Assembly: GCA_021154325.1 (NCBI GenBank)
Contig: JAJKIR010000140.1
Location: 1-33,207, forward strand
DNA length: 33,207 nucleotides
Direction of reading: 5' to 3'
Source: Gemmatimonas sp.
GTDB lineage: Bacteria; Gemmatimonadota; Gemmatimonadetes; Gemmatimonadales; Gemmatimonadaceae
Position 1 is the first letter of the stretch. The number at the start of each line of letters is the position of its first letter. Position numbers and translations under genes: made by a program. Below, one piece after another: positions 13,937-21,214 of this stretch. The notes under the pieces were generated by a model, which saw only the letters and a program-made list of their open reading frames with translations, ran no database searches and had not been told where the DNA came from.

Positions 13937-15915
13937 GCCCGGCGCGAGCGACGCCGCGGCATCGCGTCGACGACCTGCTCGACGCACTGCCGCCACTTGT
14001 CCTCGTCGTGGGCAAAGGCGGCGTTGGCAAGACGACGTGCGCGCTTGGAATCGCGGCCCGACTCGCCGCACGTGGCGACGCAACGCTCCTCATCTCGACG
14101 GACCCCGCGAACTCGTTAGGCTCGGCGCTTGGCGCGTCCCTGGAGGGCGGTGAGCCGCGCGAGATCCACACCGGGCTTCACGCGATGCAGCTCGATCCCG
14201 CGGCGGCGCGAACGGCGTTCCTCGCGCGGTGGCGAGACATCCTGGTCACGATCGTCGATCGCGGAACGTATCTCGATGCCGACGACATCGCCGGTCTGGT
14301 GGATGCGGCGTTTCCGGGCGCGGACGAGATCTTCGGGCTTCTGGTCCTGGCGGATCTGCTGGCGGCGGTCGCCAGGGGAAAGAATGACCAGCGATGGACG
14401 CGTCTCGTTGTCGACACCGCGCCGACGGGTCACACGCTTCGCCTTCTGGCGTTGGCCGAAACTTTCGAGGCGTTGGTTGCGCTCCTCGAATCGATGCAGG
14501 CGAAGCATCGATTCATGGTGAGCGCGTTGACGCATCGGTATCGGCAGGATGCGGCAGACGCATTCCTGGACGAGATGCGGCGGACCCTGGAGTTGTTTCG
14601 TCAATCGTTATGCGACAAATCGCGATCGGCGGCGGTGGTGGTAACGCGAGCGGAAGCGGTGGTGGTGCGGGAGACAGTGCGGTATGTCGAGGCGCTTCGG
14701 CAGCTGGGGCTCGCGGTGGCGGCGGTGATAGTCGAGGCGCTGCCCGAGGCTCGTGTCGGAGCGCCGGAGGGCGCCATGGGAGAATTGGCTGAACTGGTGC
14801 CGGAGACACCACTGTACACCGTGCCCCAGATCGATCCGCCGCCCATGGGGCTGGCAGCGGCGATGTCATCGTTAGGCGCGCTATCGAGTGTCAGTGCGGC
14901 CCGCCGCAATGTTCGGGTTCGGCAGGACGGAAAAGGAGTGCGGAGAAAGCCCGCGGGACCTGTATCGTTGGATTTGGGGGGGGCCCCCCAGCCGTCCAGG
15001 GCCAAACGCGAGCCGCCCATCACGCTCGGCGATCTCCTTCGAACACTCACTATCGTTGGCGGAAAAGGCGGAGTCGGAAAGACCACCGTCGCCTGCGCGC
15101 TGGCGCTCTCGGTGGCGTTCGACCCAACCGTGGACGGCGACATCCTGCTCGTCTCCTCCGATCCCGCGCCATCGATCGGCGATGCGTTAGGTATTCGGAC
15201 GCCGCGCTGGGCGCACGATGGACCCGTCCCGCTCGAGCGGATACCGCGCCTGCACGTGTGGCAGATGGACGCCGCGGCCGCCTTTCACGATCTGCGAGAG
15301 CGCTATCGAGACCGCATCGACTCCGTCTTCGATTCACTCCTCGGCAAGAGCGTCGACATCGCGCACGACCGGGCAATCCTTCGCGACCTCCTCGCGCTTG
15401 CCCCTCCGGGCATCGACGAGCTCTACGCCCTGGCGTCGCTCGGCGAAGCGCTCGCCGAGCAGAGATACGCTCGGATAATCCTCGATCCGGCTCCGACGGG
15501 CCACCTCCTGCGGTTGCTCCAACTACCAGCGGTCGCGATCGACTGGAGTCACCGGCTCATGCGACTCATGATGAAGTACAAGGAGATCGCCGGCTCGATC
15601 GAGGCGGGCGCAGATCTCGTCACCTTCAGTCGCCGTACTCGGGAGCTCGATCAACTGCTGCACGACGAAACGCGTGCCGGCGTGCTGCTCGTCTCGCTCA
15701 ACGAGCCGAGTGTGCGCGGCGAGACCACGCGGCTCGGGAATGTCCTTCGGGCGACGGGAATCAGCGTCATCGGCGAGGTGTGGAATCGGGCGCGACGTGA
15801 CGGTCCGGCAGACGGAAGGACGGTCGCGATTGCTCCGGAGCTCACCACTCCACTCGTCGGAATCGAGGCGATTCGCGCTTGGACGTCAGCCTGGGAGCGG
15901 CCGCAGTCGCCGTGA
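13933..15915 (+). CDS. tandem ArsA/Get3-type ATPase in the gas vesicle operon
   Basis: A 660-residue protein made of two ArsA-like halves joined by a Pro/Arg-rich linker (about 330-368). Each half has a deviant Walker A (GKGGVGKTT at 27-35 and 377-385) and the ArsA switch motif (DTAPTGHTLRLL and LDPAPTGHLLRLL), so both sites look able to bind ATP. In arsenical pumps ArsA energises ArsB; Get3 relatives deliver tail-anchored membrane proteins. The few cysteines are not arranged as ArsA's metalloid site, and no arsB or arsR is near, so arsenite export is unlikely. The GTG start at 13933 overlaps the gvpG stop, tying it to vesicle assembly. It may act as an ATP-driven chaperone for a hydrophobic Gvp protein, possibly in place of GvpN. 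That is inference. The linker DNA contains a G8C6 run. Confidence 0.9.
   Translation: MSPARATPRHRVDDLLDALPPLVLVVGKGGVGKTTCALGIAARLAARGDATLLISTDPANSLGSALGASLEGGEPREIHTGLHAMQLDPAAARTAFLARWRDILVTIVDRGTYLDADDIAGLVDAAFPGADEIFGLLVLADLLAAVARGKNDQRWTRLVVDTAPTGHTLRLLALAETFEALVALLESMQAKHRFMVSALTHRYRQDAADAFLDEMRRTLELFRQSLCDKSRSAAVVVTRAEAVVVRETVRYVEALRQLGLAVAAVIVEALPEARVGAPEGAMGELAELVPETPLYTVPQIDPPPMGLAAAMSSLGALSSVSAARRNVRVRQDGKGVRRKPAGPVSLDLGGAPQPSRAKREPPITLGDLLRTLTIVGGKGGVGKTTVACALALSVAFDPTVDGDILLVSSDPAPSIGDALGIRTPRWAHDGPVPLERIPRLHVWQMDAAAAFHDLRERYRDRIDSVFDSLLGKSVDIAHDRAILRDLLALAPPGIDELYALASLGEALAEQRYARIILDPAPTGHLLRLLQLPAVAIDWSHRLMRLMMKYKEIAGSIEAGADLVTFSRRTRELDQLLHDETRAGVLLVSLNEPSVRGETTRLGNVLRATGISVIGEVWNRARRDGPADGRTVAIAPELTTPLVGIEAIRAWTSAWERPQSP
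14976..14989. repeat. G8C6 homopolymer run inside the ATPase linker
   Basis: Eight G followed by six C lie in frame within the linker between the two ATPase halves. It is the longest homopolymer block I noticed in coding DNA here. One-base slippage would truncate the protein after its first half. Confidence 0.8.
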
Positions 15916-15946
15916 GATATCTTCGAGTCCTCTTCACCCATTAGGG

Positions 15947-16759
15947 ATGTCTCCCGCCTCCGAGCTCTGGTACGTCTACGGCATCACGCCGGCAACGATC
16001 GATCTGCGTCGTGCGCCTGAAGGAGTGGAGGACGCTCCGCTCGAGCTGTGCGTTGACGAGGATCTTGCCGCCGTCCTGTCGCGGCTCGATGGCGAGCAGT
16101 ACTCACCGGGTGAGATCGAACGCGGAACCGAGAATGTCGAATGGCTCGCGCCGCGGGCCGTCGCGCACGATCGCGTCCTCACCTGGTTGAGTGATCGCGG
16201 CGCGGTCGTCCCGCTGCCGGTGTTCTCGCTCTTCAGCACCGAGGAGGCGGTGAGGAAGACGCTTCGCGAGCGACGCGTCGAGCTGCGATCCGCGCTTCGC
16301 CGAGTGGACCAGGGACGCGAGTACGCACTCCGCGTCTATCGCATCGATGCGGAGCTCGCCGGGGTCGCGGCGGAGCACAGCCCGCGGCTGGCGGAGCTCG
16401 AGCAATCGGCGGCGGCGGCAAGTCCGGGCCAGCGGTACCTGCTCGAGCGAAAGCTCGACACGGAGCGCAAGAAAGAGCTGCACGGAATCGGCGCCAGGAT
16501 AGCACGCGAGATCTCAGCCGCGCTCCGGCCATTTGCAGTCGAGGCGGTGGAGACGCGCGTGTCCGCGAGAGCGGCGCGGCCGGACGCCGAGGGCACGCTG
16601 ATCCTGGACATCGCATTCCTCGTGGATCCAGGGCGACTCGAGGAGCTCCAGCGCGCGCTGACGGAGATCGTGACGCGCCACGGTGATCGCGGCTTCCGCT
16701 TCGACTTTACTGGCCCATGGCCGCCGTACCACTTCGTCCAGCCCAGCGATGACCGCTGA
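15947..16759 (+). CDS. gas vesicle protein GvpF/GvpL (second copy)
   Basis: A 270-residue GvpF/L-family protein. It begins ELWYVYGITPA, has a helical centre (residues about 95-185, rich in Glu, Arg and Leu) and ends with the hallmark FTGPWPPYHFV. The ATG at 15947 sits close behind TTAGGG, and the frame before it overlaps the ATPase gene, so upstream starts are unlikely. It lies 31 bases after the ATPase stop. Its own stop overlaps the next GvpA-family gene by 11 bases. Two or three GvpF/L paralogues per cluster are common; they are thought to have non-equivalent roles in nucleating the vesicle. Confidence 0.93.
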   Translation: MSPASELWYVYGITPATIDLRRAPEGVEDAPLELCVDEDLAAVLSRLDGEQYSPGEIERGTENVEWLAPRAVAHDRVLTWLSDRGAVVPLPVFSLFSTEEAVRKTLRERRVELRSALRRVDQGREYALRVYRIDAELAGVAAEHSPRLAELEQSAAAASPGQRYLLERKLDTERKKELHGIGARIAREISAALRPFAVEAVETRVSARAARPDAEGTLILDIAFLVDPGRLEELQRALTEIVTRHGDRGFRFDFTGPWPPYHFVQPSDDR

Positions 16760-17006
16760 CTCAGAACTCGAGCCTAACGACGACGAGATCGAGGATCGGC
16801 AGCTCGTCCTCGGCGATCTTCTCAATCACGTGCTCGACAAGGGCGTGGTGATCTCCGGAGACGTCATGATCTCGATCGCGGATATCGATCTGCTGTCGGT
16901 CGAGCTGAAGCTCGTGCTCGCGTCGGTGCAGACGGCGTTGGAGCACAACCAGTCGACACCGGATGCCGACCTATCTCTTCTGCGTTCTCGCTCCGGCGGG
17001 CGCTGA
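16749..17006 (+). CDS. minor GvpA-family gas vesicle protein (GvpS/J-like)
   Basis: An 85-residue protein whose core, LVLGDLLNHVLDKGVVISGD followed by VMISIADIDLLSVELKLVLAS, is the GvpA fold region (helix, strand, turn, strand, helix). An acidic N-terminal extension (EPNDDEIED) and ISGDVMISIADIDL rather than [14 protein letters not shown] separate it from the major protein GvpA and place it with GvpS/J-type minor components, which are thought to cap or nucleate the vesicle. The ATG at 16749 overlaps the preceding gvpF/L, and its last 44 bases overlap the next gene, so spacing is extremely tight. Confidence 0.85.
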   Translation: MTADSELEPNDDEIEDRQLVLGDLLNHVLDKGVVISGDVMISIADIDLLSVELKLVLASVQTALEHNQSTPDADLSLLRSRSGGR

Positions 17007-17724
17007 AGCGGTGCCCGCGGGGCTCACCGGCATCGGCGGCACGCCGATACGCGCCCTCACCGCACCGGCTCCCGCGTCACTGGAAGCGTGGGTGTCGACG
17101 ATTACCGAGGATGCGCTTCGGGTGAGCGGACGGGACCTGACCGCGCAGGCGTTGCTGCACAACGAGGTGGTCAATGCCGCACTTGCCCTGGGGCGCACGC
17201 CGGCGCCGGCGCGCTACGGCTCGCGATTTCCGGATGATGCGGCCTGCGTCGCGGATCTGACGCAGCGTGCCGGTGAGCTACGGGCTATCCTCGATCACGT
17301 GGCCGGTGCCGTCGAGATCCCAACGCTGCTGGTGCCGCGCGAGCTCGCGGCGCCCGCGAATGAGAGACCAAAGCCTGGCGATCCTGCCGCCGGCCGCCGG
17401 TATCTCGAGTCTCTCCGCACGCGTGCGCTCGACGCGGATCGTCGCCGGTCGGCCGCGGAGCGCGAGGCTTCGCGTCTTCGAGCGAGCGTTGGCGATCTCG
17501 TGCGGGACGAGGCGCGAAGCTTCACAGCGGCCGGCGTGATGTCGATCGCGCACCTCGTTCCGATGGCGGCGATGGGTCGCTACCGTGATGCGGTGGCGAC
17601 GTTCGTTCCAGCCGAAGATTTCCGCGTGGTCGCGGGTGAACCGCGTGGGCCGTATAGCTTTTCGTCACCGCTTCGAAGCGATAGAAGTGGGCATGATTCT
17701 GGCAGCCCGAGCCATAATGGATAA
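16963..17724 (+). CDS. divergent GvpF/GvpL protein (third copy)
   Basis: A 253-residue protein. The opening TYLFCVLAP, helical middle (about 95-195) and the end motif GEPRGPYSFSS mark it as GvpF/L-related, but the usual TGPWPPY is changed to GEPRGPY, losing the tryptophan. The C-terminus runs about 25 residues past the motif (Ser/Gly/His-rich), ending where gvpK begins. It overlaps the upstream GvpA-family gene by 44 bases and gvpK by 8 bases. It may have specialised away from the canonical GvpF/L role. Assignment is less certain than for the other two copies. Confidence 0.8.
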   Translation: MPTYLFCVLAPAGAEAVPAGLTGIGGTPIRALTAPAPASLEAWVSTITEDALRVSGRDLTAQALLHNEVVNAALALGRTPAPARYGSRFPDDAACVADLTQRAGELRAILDHVAGAVEIPTLLVPRELAAPANERPKPGDPAAGRRYLESLRTRALDADRRRSAAEREASRLRASVGDLVRDEARSFTAAGVMSIAHLVPMAAMGRYRDAVATFVPAEDFRVVAGEPRGPYSFSSPLRSDRSGHDSGSPSHNG

Positions 17725-18091
17725 GGGCGAGGAAGTGCACGCCGCGGGCGGCGTGTCCGAGGGTGCCAAGACGCTGGGTCGGGATCGTTCTCCCGACGTA
17801 GCGCTGGAGGCACTCGCGCGTGCATTGCCGGAACGGATCAATGCCGATCCCGACCAGGTGGAGAACGGGCTTGCGCGACTCGTGTTGACCGTGATAGAAC
17901 TGCTTCGCGAAATACTCGAGCACCAGGCCATCCGACGCATGGATGGCGGTACTCTGTCGGAGGAGCAGGTCGAACGGTTGGGGCTTGCGCTCCTGAAGCT
18001 CAACGAGCGGATGGAGGAGCTCAAAACAATTTTCGGGCTCACAGACGACGATCTGAACATCGATCTCGGACCATTGGGCCAACTGCGTTAA
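17717..18091 (+). CDS. gvpK: gas vesicle protein GvpK
   Basis: A 124-residue protein matching GvpK: INADPDQVENGLARLVLTVI, then ELLREILEHQAIRRMDGGTL, and LGLALLKLNERMEELK. It ends with the typical GLTDDDLNIDLGPLG. GvpK is a conserved accessory protein of unclear biochemical role in gas vesicle formation. I chose the ATG at 17717 because it overlaps the previous stop in ATGGATAA; in-frame starts at 17693 and 17585 would add residues with no family match. A 71-base gap follows. Confidence 0.93.
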   Translation: MDKGEEVHAAGGVSEGAKTLGRDRSPDVALEALARALPERINADPDQVENGLARLVLTVIELLREILEHQAIRRMDGGTLSEEQVERLGLALLKLNERMEELKTIFGLTDDDLNIDLGPLGQLR

Positions 18092-18162
18092 TGGCGAGCG
18101 GCTGCGCGTCTTTGGTCGCGCGTTCGTCTCGCGGCGGAATCGCGACTCCGAGGAGCGGCTGA

Positions 18163-18480
18163 TTGCCCGAGTTCGTCAATCCATCTCGCACGCACGGCCT
18201 GGTCGATATTCTCGACCGCGTCCTCGACAAAGGACTCGTTGTCGCCGGCGACATAAAGATCAATCTCGCGAACGTCGAGCTGCTGACGATTCAGGTTCGC
18301 TTGCTCATTTGCTCGATCGACAAGGCCGAGCAGATCGGACTGAATTGGTGGCGAAGCGACCCGCGTCTGACGACAACGTCACCCTACGCGTCCATACCGG
18401 CAGGCCAGCTCGAAGAGCGGCTGGACCGGATCGAGCGGACACTTGAAGGACTCGCGAAAAAGCGAGGCACGAAGGGATAG
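18163..18480 (+). CDS. GvpA-family protein, GvpJ-like
   Basis: A 105-residue protein. Residues 12-55 carry the GvpA fold ([18 protein letters not shown], then IKINLANVELLTIQVRLLI), followed by a WW motif (GLNWWRSDPRL) seen in GvpJ-type minor proteins and a basic helical tail (residues 80-105). The start is TTG at 18163, supported by AGGAG seven bases upstream; no ATG is available before the conserved region. GvpJ-like proteins are minor, shape-influencing components of the vesicle. Whether this is J or another minor paralogue needs alignment. Confidence 0.87.
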   Translation: MPEFVNPSRTHGLVDILDRVLDKGLVVAGDIKINLANVELLTIQVRLLICSIDKAEQIGLNWWRSDPRLTTTSPYASIPAGQLEERLDRIERTLEGLAKKRGTKG

Positions 18481-18561
18481 ATGCGTTCGGCGCACTGGCA
18501 GAGCGCATTTTACCGTGTTGGTGATCGAAACAGCCACTCTTAGCCCTCAACTCTCTCCCCC

Positions 18562-18864
18562 ATGGCCGTCGAACGCACGCCTAGTGGCAGTTCACTCATC
18601 GATGTCCTCGACCGTGTTCTGGACAAGGGTATCGTGATCGACGCGTGGGTACGCGTCTCGCTAGTGGGAATCGATCTCGTGACGGTGGAGGCGCGCATCG
18701 TGGTCGCGTCCATCGACACCTATTTGAAGTACTCGGAAGCAGTGGGCATCACGTCGCCGATATCGCGTCCTCGCGAGCTCGGAGCAGGCGAGATGTCCGA
18801 GCTCGAGCGGGTGCAACGCGAGAACGCGGAGCTGAGACGTCGACTTGAGCAGCAGAACGCGTGA
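18562..18864 (+). CDS. gvpA: major gas vesicle structural protein GvpA (C-terminally extended)
   Basis: A 100-residue protein with a near-consensus GvpA core: [20 protein letters not shown], then [20 protein letters not shown], then [11 protein letters not shown] (residues 12-62). GvpA assembles into the ribs of the gas-filled protein shell. After the core comes a roughly 38-residue tail ([20 protein letters not shown] and on) that looks like a short coiled coil; classical GvpA ends near residue 70. It lies last among the gvp genes rather than first, 81 bases after the GvpJ-like gene. Its final 20 bases overlap the histidine kinase frame. The short gap before it may hold its own promoter, but I see no clear box. 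Confidence 0.93.
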   Translation: MAVERTPSGSSLIDVLDRVLDKGIVIDAWVRVSLVGIDLVTVEARIVVASIDTYLKYSEAVGITSPISRPRELGAGEMSELERVQRENAELRRRLEQQNA

Positions 18865-21124
18865 TCTGGAAGGACTGATCGGCCCAACAGAGGTCGGCGA
18901 CCGAACGGTCGCGGGGCTTCTCTCGGCACTCGCCGAGGCTCCGGACTTCGCCTCGGCGGCGGCGTTCCTGCTTGCGCAGGTGCTCGAGATGGTGGACGCC
19001 GAACGTGGGCACATGCTCTGCCTCGACACGGCGCAGGAATCACTCGTGTCGATGGCGAGTGCCGGCTATGAAGCGGCACCGCACGCGGCGATCTCCATCG
19101 GCGATCTCTCGAATCCGCTCGTCGTCTGCGCGCTGTCACTCGTGCCGGTCACGGGCGGCGGTCGGTCGAGCATCCGCGCGTTCGTCTCGATGGCCCGTTG
19201 GACGGCGCTGCCGATGCCGCAGGCACGACTGCGCGGCACCCTCCCCGCGATGCCATTGCAGCATGCGCAGGAGCTGATCGGGGAGGGCGAGGTTCACCTT
19301 CTGCAGCCTGCCGAGCGCCGCCTGGCTAGCGCGCCGGGCGGCGTCATCGTCATCGAGGGCGCAGTTCCCGAGCGCCTCATCGCCTCGGTCACGCATCTGG
19401 TGATGCTGGCCGGGCCGATCATCGCCCGATTGGCGTCGCTGCAGGAGTCTCGCGATTCCATCGACCGGTTATCCCAGCAGCGCGATCGCCTGACGCTGAT
19501 GGTGGATTCGCTGCCCGACCCGGTCGTGATCACGAATGCGACCAACGACATCATCGCGCAGAACGCACGGGCGGAGCGACTGCTCAACGCCAAGGAGGGC
19601 GATTCGACGGGCCGGCGTCGCGCGATCGAGCTGAACAACCTTCTCTTCACCTCCTTCCTTGCGAAGGCGGTGATGACGGGCGGAGAGACGGGTGGACCGC
19701 GCGAGCTGAATCTCGTCGACCCCGACGAAGGGAACGATCTGCTCTTCGAGGTGCTGGCGCATCCGCTGAGCGAGCGGGTCGGCCCCGACGATGCCGTTCT
19801 GTCGGTGCTGCGTGACGTCACTGACCTGCGGCGCGCCGCGAACGAGCTGGAGCGACAGGTGCAACGGGTGCGGCTCGCCGAGATGAAGGCGTCCTCGGAG
19901 CGCGACCGGCTGAACCTCATTCTGGAGAACGTCGCCGATCCGATTCTCGTCACCGACGAGCGTGCGAACATCATCCTGATGAACGATCAGGCGGAGCAGT
20001 TGTTCCAGGCGAGCGAGGTCCAGCAGCGCAGCCGTCGGCAGCTGCAGGCCGTTCGTGGCAACGACACGAAGTTCACATCGTTCATCTCGGAGTTCGCGCT
20101 TCTCGACTCCCGTGCACGGCGCGAGCGCATGATGCTCGTCCATCCAACGACGAGCAGCCAGCTGCCGGTGGAGGTGGTGTCGGGCAAGATCATGAACGAG
20201 CGGGGCGAGCCGATCGCGATCGTATCGGTGCTGCACGATCTCACGAAAGAGGTAGAGATCGAGCGACTTTATGAAACGCTCAAGACGCTGAACAGCGAGC
20301 TCGAGGAACGCATCAGATCAGCGACCGCGGATCTGGCGGAACAGAACGCGCGCCTGCAGTGGCAGTCGCAGGAAGTCGAGCGGGCGAATCGACTCAAGTC
20401 CGAGTTCCTCGCGAGCATGTCGCACGAGCTGCGGACCCCGATCAACGCGCTCATCGGCTACTCGGCGCTGCTCATCGACGGTGTGCTCGGCGACATCAAC
20501 GAGCGCCAGCGTGACGCGCTCCGCCGCGGCCGCGCCGCGGCGGAGCATCTGCTCGCCCTGATCAACGACATCCTCGACCTGGCGAAGATCGAGGCCGGGA
20601 AGATGCCGCTGCATCTCGAAGAGGTGGAGCTGCGCGATGTCATCTCCGAAGTCGCGCAGCAGATCGAGCCGATGGTGCGCAAGAAGACGCTCGATTTCGT
20701 CATTGACATTGGCCTTGAATGTCCGCCGCTCTACACGGATCGGACGAAGGTGCGGCAGGTGCTGCTCAATCTCCTGTCGAACGCGGTGAAGTTCACGAAC
20801 CGTGGACGCGTGTCGGTCGTGGCGCGCTGCACAGAGAGCGGCAGCGGCGGCGTACGCATCGACGTCGTGGACACCGGCATCGGAATTCGCGAGAAGGATC
20901 TGCAGGCGATCTGGGAGGATTTCCGTCAGGTCGACGGGTCGAGGACGCGCGAATACGGCGGGACGGGCCTTGGGCTGAGCATCACGCGAAAGCTGCTCGA
21001 TCGGCTGGGCGGTGCGGTGAGCGTCCGCAGCAGCTACGGCGAAGGGAGCATTTTCTCGGTCATCCTGCCGCAAAAGACGCCGGCTGGCGCGGGCGAAGAG
21101 GTCGTCAGCGCGCGTTCGAACTGA
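18845..21124 (+). CDS. soluble GAF/PAS-PAS histidine kinase linked to the gvp cluster
   Basis: A 759-residue protein with no membrane helix. Residues about 20-195 look like a GAF-type sensor ([20 protein letters not shown]). Two PAS domains follow ([20 protein letters not shown] near 220; [20 protein letters not shown] near 360), then a coiled coil (470-515). HisKA has His527 ([16 protein letters not shown]). The HATPase has an N-box ([11 protein letters not shown]), DTGIGI and GGTGLGLS. The only workable start is TTG at 18845, inside the end of gvpA; CTG at 18866 is an alternative. It probably senses an intracellular cue such as redox state or a ligand. The overlap with gvpA suggests co-transcription with the vesicle genes. 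No receiver is attached, and its regulator is not certain. Confidence 0.9.
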   Translation: MSSRTRDLEGLIGPTEVGDRTVAGLLSALAEAPDFASAAAFLLAQVLEMVDAERGHMLCLDTAQESLVSMASAGYEAAPHAAISIGDLSNPLVVCALSLVPVTGGGRSSIRAFVSMARWTALPMPQARLRGTLPAMPLQHAQELIGEGEVHLLQPAERRLASAPGGVIVIEGAVPERLIASVTHLVMLAGPIIARLASLQESRDSIDRLSQQRDRLTLMVDSLPDPVVITNATNDIIAQNARAERLLNAKEGDSTGRRRAIELNNLLFTSFLAKAVMTGGETGGPRELNLVDPDEGNDLLFEVLAHPLSERVGPDDAVLSVLRDVTDLRRAANELERQVQRVRLAEMKASSERDRLNLILENVADPILVTDERANIILMNDQAEQLFQASEVQQRSRRQLQAVRGNDTKFTSFISEFALLDSRARRERMMLVHPTTSSQLPVEVVSGKIMNERGEPIAIVSVLHDLTKEVEIERLYETLKTLNSELEERIRSATADLAEQNARLQWQSQEVERANRLKSEFLASMSHELRTPINALIGYSALLIDGVLGDINERQRDALRRGRAAAEHLLALINDILDLAKIEAGKMPLHLEEVELRDVISEVAQQIEPMVRKKTLDFVIDIGLECPPLYTDRTKVRQVLLNLLSNAVKFTNRGRVSVVARCTESGSGGVRIDVVDTGIGIREKDLQAIWEDFRQVDGSRTREYGGTGLGLSITRKLLDRLGGAVSVRSSYGEGSIFSVILPQKTPAGAGEEVVSARSN

Positions 21125-21127
21125 GGA

Positions 21128-21195
21128 GGCCTGACAATTCGCTAACAGGCCGGGCCGGCGTGCAGCGGCATATTTCCAGGCAGATGTCATCTGCC
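21128..21195. promoter_or_regulatory. two inverted repeats between histidine kinase genes
   Basis: The 90-base gap holds GGCCTG/CAGGCC (21128-21133 with 21146-21151, a 12-base loop) just after the upstream stop, and the perfect palindrome GGCAGATG-T-CATCTGCC at 21179-21195, 20 bases before the next start. The first may be a weak terminator. The second is well placed for an operator of the following kinase/regulator operon. Confidence 0.4.
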
Positions 21196-21214
21196 GGCTT
21201 CTCAACAGACGGGC

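Noticed and set aside
13933..15915. Arsenite-pump ATPase interpretation of the ArsA-like gene
   Set aside because: No arsB, arsR or arsD is nearby, the metalloid cysteines are not arranged as in ArsA, and the gene is coupled to gvpG.
18481..18561. Sigma54-type promoter before gvpA (CTGGCAGAGCGCATTTT)
   Set aside because: TGGCA fits the -24 half, but the -12 position reads ATTT instead of TTGC, so the essential GC is missing.
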